Position numbers and translations under genes: made by a program | The notes under the pieces: model-generated | Databases searched by the model: none | Told to the model about the DNA's origin: nothing | Seen by the model: the letters and a program-made list of their open reading frames with translations, nothing else | Assembly: GCF_003073045.1 (NCBI RefSeq) | Contig: NC_037599.1 | Location: forward strand, 20,650,555 to 20,714,554 | Direction of reading: 5' to 3' | From: Pomacea canaliculata | Lineage: Eukaryota; Mollusca; Gastropoda; Architaenioglossa; Ampullariidae | DNA length: 64,000 nt | Shown: positions 58,674 through 64,000 of the stretch, one piece after another | Layout of the letters: each line of letters opens with the position of its first letter | Position numbering within the stretch: the first letter of the stretch is position 1

Positions 58674-59135
58674 TTATTCTGGTTTCATCCGCTTGGCAGC
58701 TGGCATGTCGCTGACAGAAACTGTTGCAGGGGTGGCAGTGATTGGCATTAGCATGAGGGTCTTGCCAGGCTGTCCTCCTGCAGTGGCTGTGCGCACTGTC
58801 ACGGCGGTGGATATCGAGCCTTGAGCTGTAGAAATGGTGTGGGAAGGTGCAGTAGTTGCAGAAGAAGCTCCTGACAATACCACTACAGTATTGCTGCCAG
58901 CAGTTCCTGACGTAGTGTTCACAATGCCATTGGCTGTGGGGCGGACAGTGATTGTTGTACCCATGTTGGCTGCTGCTGTGCCCGTGTTTGAGGTGATAAG
59001 CATCAGTGTGGTAGGGACAGTGGCAGGTGATACGATAGCTGACTCTGCAGAACGAGCCAGCGCTGGAGCTGAAGATACCGGTGGTTTGTCAGACTCCAGT
59101 GTACTGAGAGCCACAGCACTGCTGAGGTCAATAAA
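58674..59135 (-). CDS. RFX3: RFX last coding exon: Thr/Ser/Ala-rich tail
   Basis: Acceptor gtcttggcag, 153 codons and TAA (58676-58674). Low-complexity activation-like tail rich in Thr, Ala, Ser and Val, ending in AAKRMKPE, a likely basic nuclear motif. An AATAAA hexamer overlaps the stop codon. Confidence 0.9.
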   Translation of the reverse strand, partial: FIDLSSAVALSTLESDKPPVSSAPALARSAESAIVSPATVPTTLMLITSNTGTAAANMGTTITVRPTANGIVNTTSGTAGSNTVVVLSGASSATTAPSHTISTAQGSISTAVTVRTATAGGQPGKTLMLMPITATPATVSVSDMPAAKRMKPE

Positions 59136-62100
59136 CTGCCAAGACACAAATATGACCAAAGTATATGAGAGGTGAGAAATAGAAGCACTTCTTTCAAAAT
59201 AAGAAAAAAAAAAATCCAAGCCTGAAAAAACTCAGGGCTTTAAATTGATTTTTGCCAGTTTACTTCACTTTCTCTCTTTTCTTAGGTTTGTACAGTTACA
59301 ATGTCTGCATCCCAAAGAACTATGATCAAAAGAGATGGATTTTTTGCAGTTGCAAAACGACAGTGTAAGAATGGTCTAAAACTGTCTTAATATGCAAGTA
59401 GATCTCTTACAATCAAGTACAAATTTAAAGGTTTGTAGCCAATAACTAGTCACTAACCTGTCGTACTTCACCCATCACAGCAATAGGTGTCTCACCCGTG
59501 GCATTGGCTACCTTATGTTCCACCAAGTAGAACATAAACTCATCGTACAGAAGACGGATCAGGTGAAAAGATCCAAAGCTAGCAGCACTGCGCAGTGTCA
59601 GGTCACGGATCACCATTGAGCTGCACATGACCCGAGGACATGCTCAACAGTGAGATGCAAGAATAGTGACTCAGATTTTTGTCTCTAGCTATTTGTTAAT
59701 AGTTTGTGGACGTTATTCATGCTTTCTCATATGCATTAAGCTAATATAGCAAGACTGAGTTTTTCAGAAACACAAGCACTGCAATTCTGGTTGGTGAATC
59801 AAGCCACAACCATTAGTTAATAACGCATATACAGCCACAGACTCTCCCACTCTCACAATCCCATAAATGTTCAGGATCTTAGAAAATTCCTCCCACAACT
59901 TCCCAGTGTAATATGAAATAATAATTAAGGTATTTATAAAGTGACCACTCTTGCTACAGCAATTCCTGGTGCACACACATAAAAGAACTCACGCACACAT
60001 GCACTTGCATAACTAAAACACACATACACATACTCTATGGCAGGAAAAAAAATAAGATTTCGGAAACATTTTGAAAAAAAAGAGAGTAGGAAATATAAAG
60101 CGGCAGTTTATTACAGGTAAGTGGACCAGAGACAAAAGAGAAACCTGTTTAAAGTCTGGTCTAAGGAATGCAAAGGAAGGGGATCAGAAGAGGAGCAGAT
60201 AAGATGGTGTGTAGATATGAAGTGAGTTAAACAAGTAGGTAGGGACAAAGTAAACTCTTACCTGTAGAAGGACCACTTGAGAAGAAACTGCCTGGCAGCT
60301 TTGGGAAAATATGGTGAACCTTCATGTGGCTTCAGCACCTGATTGACCACTGTCTCCAGCCACATGGCCCACTGCTCCAAAGAATTGCCCTGCTTTAATG
60401 TCTTCTTGAAGTCCTGCTCCAGCTGCTGGACAACAGCGTCCTCACACTGACACACCCACGATGCCTGCTCCTGTACAGGGCAATGAGCATGTCCATTTTA
60501 TGTCCATTTTCAAAACCCATCAACTCATCAAACATGGTATTCCTGCAGTAAAAGAGAAGGACAAAGAAAAGAGAAGAGCGGGTGGAAGTCAATGTCACTG
60601 CATGAGCTTTGCAGGCTCAGTAAGTGGTACAGCAGTGCGTTAGTTCCTGCTTACCTGCACATTAGCAAAGTCAACTCTGTTTAAGTCTGTCAGCATCTGG
60701 TTGATCTGAGAAGTGTTTTGAAGAACTGCCCGTGCTGCCTGTGCCAGGTGGTTCAGTGATGTGTACCTCCTCAAGGTTTGAGCAAAAGCACTCACTGCTC
60801 CAACCTTATATTTTAAAGACAAACATGACAACTAGCTTCATATCTCAAAGTGTCTGTCATATGCTAATCAAGATGCTTAAGTCAAGAGAAGTTGTAAAAG
60901 GAACTTAAAAGCTTAGTTCAAGCACCAAAAGTATTCTCTACACCTCAAATAATCACAAGTCACATCATTTTATTTTTTTAAATATGCAGAGATTTAGACC
61001 ACAATGGCTATAGGTGAATATAAGCTGCGTGCGAAATACATGGAAGCTTTTGGTAAAGGCATATGAAGAGAGAAGTGATCAGCTAAGACAGAAGGAGAAA
61101 TTCGCAGGGGACACTACCTTTGTTCTGATCATTTCCTCGGGTACCCCCTGCATGGCTGCCTTCAGCCAGCCTTCTAAACTCTTGGCAAAGTTACGAATAG
61201 CTTGAGTCAGTGAGCCTGTCCACAGAAAAAAACAGCGGTCTCTAAATTTCATGCAAGCAACAAAGGATAGCACTAAAATAATAACTTTTCTTATCCAAAA
61301 ATAACTAATGAATATAGGTTGCATAGCCTTAAAATTGGAAAAGATGGTTATGCACATCTTTTCAAAAAAATTTTAATTGTCCCCTTTGCAGGTGTATGCA
61401 TATGTGTGCATGTGTGCATGCACATGAGTGTGTACAGGTGTTGTGTATTGTCAGTAGTTTCTAGCTCAAACCAGGTACAACATGACTGATGATGATGATG
61501 GATAAACTCACTGGGTATGGGTCTCAGAACATCAGGAATGAGAACTTCCACCAAAGCCTGGTAAAAAGCATAGTCAGCTCGCCGCACATATTTCTGCACT
61601 GGTTCATAGCGACACAACACAAAAAGCTTTTCTTTGGGCAGTCGCTTCTCAAAGTCGTAATCACTGTAAAGCAAAGAACTACACCATACCAGGTGTGACA
61701 TGCAAGAGAGAGACTCATCAGTCATCTATCAGACTAATTAAAGAACATTAAAATGACCTGGCATACTCTTCTGTTCCACAATCTCCTGGCTCTCATTACC
61801 TTTTCCTCCCTCAGATATGCACACATGCATATGCATACACACTCAATATCAACTTAAAATGCAACATGGGAAACAGCTTTCAACTATTTTGTAAGCATTT
61901 TAAAGGACCAGTGACATAGGTTTAGTGTTATAAACTGCCCAAATCACTTCACAACACCCAAAAAAAAAAAAACAACGGTAGGGGAGGTTACAAATTAGAA
62001 ATGGTTTTATCTGAAAGTCACTAAAAAATGAATCTGATACAGCAGCAAAACTTCCCAAAGTATTTATATCAGAAAGTTTTTAAATGTTTATTTAATCTTA

Positions 62101-62727
62101 AAAAGCAAAGAGTATGCAGCAAAAATTAAGGGTGCTCTTCCAACAAAGTTACCTACGTGGTGGAAATCCCATTATTTTATTGTCCCTTTTTTTTTTTTAA
62201 CTATAAGAGCTGACAAAATCATCGCTGTAGTAGTACATGTTCTCACCTGCGCTGCTCGGGTGGGTTGTTACGCCAAAATGCCTGCCACAGCGATTCTATA
62301 AGACTGAACTGGAGATTGACCACAACATCTACAACTGCCTGTAACATAAAGTGCACACAGATGTCTCTTCATTTTTCTGCATGCTTGACACTAATGTCAG
62401 TTACTGTACAAAATAATGGGGGAAAGGTATATTTGAAACTTTATGCATGGTATATTACAGTCTTATGATTCAAAGTTGTCAACTATAATCATTACCTCAG
62501 CATGCTCTTTGTATAACTTTTCAAATATCCGCAGGTCATTGACTGTTATTCCTTCAGGCAGTGGGGTTGCACTGATGTCGATGGAGCCAAATGAGGGTAG
62601 TGCCATTGAAGTATCTCCCAAAAACTGTTGGTGCTGCTGGTGTACCTGTGAAGCCTCAGATGTGGGACCTGTAGCCCCTCCCTGGCCTCCTTCTGCCTCC
62701 CCCATATCTGTCTTGCTGCTTGCTGGT
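58674..62727 (-). CDS. RFX3: RFX1/2/3-class transcription factor, 3' eight exons (5' end outside window)
   Basis: Eight minus-strand exons (62727-62496, 62338-62247, 61663-61512, 61215-61118, 60804-60655, 60470-60262, 59620-59458, 59135-58674) join in phase. RFX proteins bind X-box promoter motifs, including those of ciliary genes, as dimers. The window holds the conserved B and C regions ([34 protein letters not shown]), the [17 protein letters not shown] block and the dimerisation region ([17 protein letters not shown] to [10 protein letters not shown]), almost unchanged from vertebrate RFX1/2/3. The tail is a Thr/Ser/Ala-rich segment ending KRMKPE, like the basic-acidic ends of RFX2/3. The winged-helix DNA-binding domain is not in the window. 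RFX1, RFX2 and RFX3 are about equally near, so a single pro-orthologue is likely. Confidence 0.95.
59458..59620 (-). CDS. RFX3: RFX exon (dimerisation region end)
   Basis: Acceptor tcatgtgcag, donor GTTAGT, phase 2 in and 0 out. Encodes [31 protein letters not shown] and [12 protein letters not shown]. Confidence 0.95.
60262..60470 (-). CDS. RFX3: RFX exon (dimerisation region)
   Basis: Acceptor gccctgtacag, donor GTAAGA, phase 0 in and 2 out. Encodes [20 protein letters not shown] through [15 protein letters not shown]. Confidence 0.95.
60655..60804 (-). CDS. RFX3: RFX exon (dimerisation region)
   Basis: Acceptor aaaatataag, donor GTAAGC, 50 codons, phase 0. Encodes [20 protein letters not shown] to [10 protein letters not shown], essentially invariant in RFX1/2/3. 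Confidence 0.95.
61118..61215 (-). CDS. RFX3: RFX exon (dimerisation region)
   Basis: Acceptor ctgtggacag, donor GTAGTG, phase 1 in and 0 out. Encodes [20 protein letters not shown]. Confidence 0.94.
61512..61663 (-). CDS. RFX3: RFX exon (C region)
   Basis: Acceptor tgctttacag, donor GTGAGT, phase 2 in and 1 out. Encodes [17 protein letters not shown] and [17 protein letters not shown]. Confidence 0.94.
62247..62338 (-). CDS. RFX3: RFX exon (B/C region)
   Basis: Acceptor atgttacag, donor GTGAGA, phase 0 in and 2 out. Encodes [20 protein letters not shown], near-identical to RFX1/2/3. Confidence 0.94.
62496..62727 (-). CDS. RFX3: RFX exon (B region start)
   Basis: Acceptor atgtctgcag, donor GTAATG; enters with one base completing a split codon. 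Encodes a Gly/Gln/Ser linker, [16 protein letters not shown], and [20 protein letters not shown]. Confidence 0.92.
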
Positions 62728-64000
62728 CTGCAGACATGAAAACTTTAATGCGTTCTTTTCCATGGAAAAACTGCAGAAATAACAATCTAAAAGTGCTTTG
62801 TAATAAACCCATTTTGTTCCATGCTTGCAAATGTCACAAAGTATTTTCTGATATTAAACCGTAAGAGAAAGATATGTTACTTAAAGCCCTACTATCTTCC
62901 CTGCATGTTATGGGAAAAATATTTTGACTCAAGCAGAAAAAGTTGAAATAAAATGCTCCAGATAAATGATAGAAGTCACGAAGACACAGCAACCAATCCA
63001 GAAAGATAGATAATGATATCACAGAGTCACTGAGCATTGGTACACAAAATCTGACGCAGATAAACAACAAAGACAAATTGTGCCGAAGAGCTGACACTAG
63101 TACGGTAGTTAAATGAAGGGACATCACTCTACTGTGTCTATGTATTTGGTTGAAGTTGGCTTTTATACATCACATCCGTTATATTTCAAGGTCTCACGAT
63201 ACCCTATATTTGTAAATACTTACATACCCAACAATTCCATGGGTAGGTGTGCGTGTGTGTGTGTGTTTTTATTTTTTTTTTGTCTTTTTCCATATACATA
63301 TACTTTGGACGCAGGGCACAGCTCCCATGTTTAAATTGCCCGTTGGGATTAATAAAGTCTGTTGTTATTGTTGTTGTTATTCCATCTACACATACACACT
63401 ATAAATTATGTTATCTTTATAAATGAAGATAAATACTTCTTTCTTCTGTGAAAAACACATCTGCTTTCAAAATAAATTACTATACATATTTTCTGCATGA
63501 GATTACTGCCAAATTAAAACTGTTTAAACAACTTTTTTAAATATAAAGAATCCTACTTTACAGCATACTTAAAGATAAACAGTGAATAATGTTTTCCCCA
63601 ATGGACAGAAACATGCGTAAATTATGAAAGAATAAGGATAGATTCAAGTAACTCGTTGAATATTTACCCTTAAAATTTAATCTTAAAGGTATATAATGGT
63701 TAACAATCTTCAGTTCATGATTCCTTTCCTTGGACAGACATGAAGTTATAAATTACCATAACGAAAAAGTTTCTTATTTGCGACTCAAAATTTAAAAATC
63801 TTTTTTAAAAACTTCTTTTATTCCCAAAACTAAATGTGCTCTTTTGAGTATAGCAGAAAATATTTCAAATAAAAATGGCTGCAAGTTTCCTAACATAATT
63901 TTCGTTCATTTTCTGGTTGCTTATGCTGGAAAGGAAAACAGTTTTGAGATGACAATATGCTGTCATTCAATACACAACGAAATGATATTCACTTTTTTGT
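62728..64000. other. RFX intron running off the window
   Basis: No further RFX exon is visible on the minus strand; the preceding exon, expected to lead back toward the DNA-binding domain, lies past 64000. Contains the LINE 3' remnant and a GT repeat near 63250. Confidence 0.6.
63265..63385 (+). mobile_element. LINE 3' UTR remnant
   Basis: The sequence gcccgttgggattaataaag followed by a tgttgttattgttgttg repeat has the form of a LINE 3' terminus: an AATAAA-like box, then a short simple repeat. No coding part is attached. It sits in an RFX intron in the antisense direction. Confidence 0.45.

Overview
This window is animal nuclear DNA. Its coding regions are split into short exons with GT-AG introns, and it holds decayed LINEs, SINE-like pieces, microsatellites and one cut-and-paste element. 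The proteins are clear bilaterian orthologues. The gene structure and repeat content suggest a lophotrochozoan, most likely a mollusc and perhaps a gastropod, but the species is a guess.

Four protein genes can be built exon by exon with consistent reading phases. (1) A GLIS1/3-class Krüppel-like zinc-finger transcription factor lies on + (8551-27539, 9 coding exons, 1076 aa, five C2H2 fingers). (2) TAX1BP3/TIP-1, a single-PDZ protein, lies on - (41795-43951, 4 exons), with a one-base frameshift in exon 3 as sequenced. (3) NDC1, the six-pass membrane nucleoporin, lies on + (44204-53872, 15 exons, 564 aa). It starts 252 bp from TAX1BP3, head to head, so the two probably share a divergent promoter. 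(4) The 3' part of an RFX1/2/3-class transcription factor lies on - (58674-62727, 8 exons). Its winged-helix DNA-binding exons lie beyond the right edge.

Layout: 1-8 kb is repeat-rich, with two decayed LINE reverse transcriptases on opposite strands. GLIS occupies 8.5-27.5 kb. Its introns hold a CRE-containing tandem repeat, a 0.3-kb tandem duplication, two minisatellites and a 1.77-kb non-autonomous DNA transposon. The 14 kb from 27.5 to 41.8 kb is non-coding and changes strand composition near 33 kb, which fits two long 3' UTRs meeting tail to tail. TAX1BP3 and NDC1 follow. NDC1 introns contain a CR1/L2-like LINE fragment with a SINE inserted in it, identical direct repeats around exon 4, and a stray copy of part of exon 5. 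A non-coding 4.8 kb separates NDC1 from RFX.

The most interesting point is the neighbourhood. From memory of the human map, GLIS1 sits beside NDC1 on 1p32.3 and GLIS3 beside RFX3 on 9p24.2. A single block holding GLIS, NDC1 and RFX looks like the ancestral arrangement later split between vertebrate duplicates. I saw no CRISPR array, operon, viral genome or novel enzymatic system.
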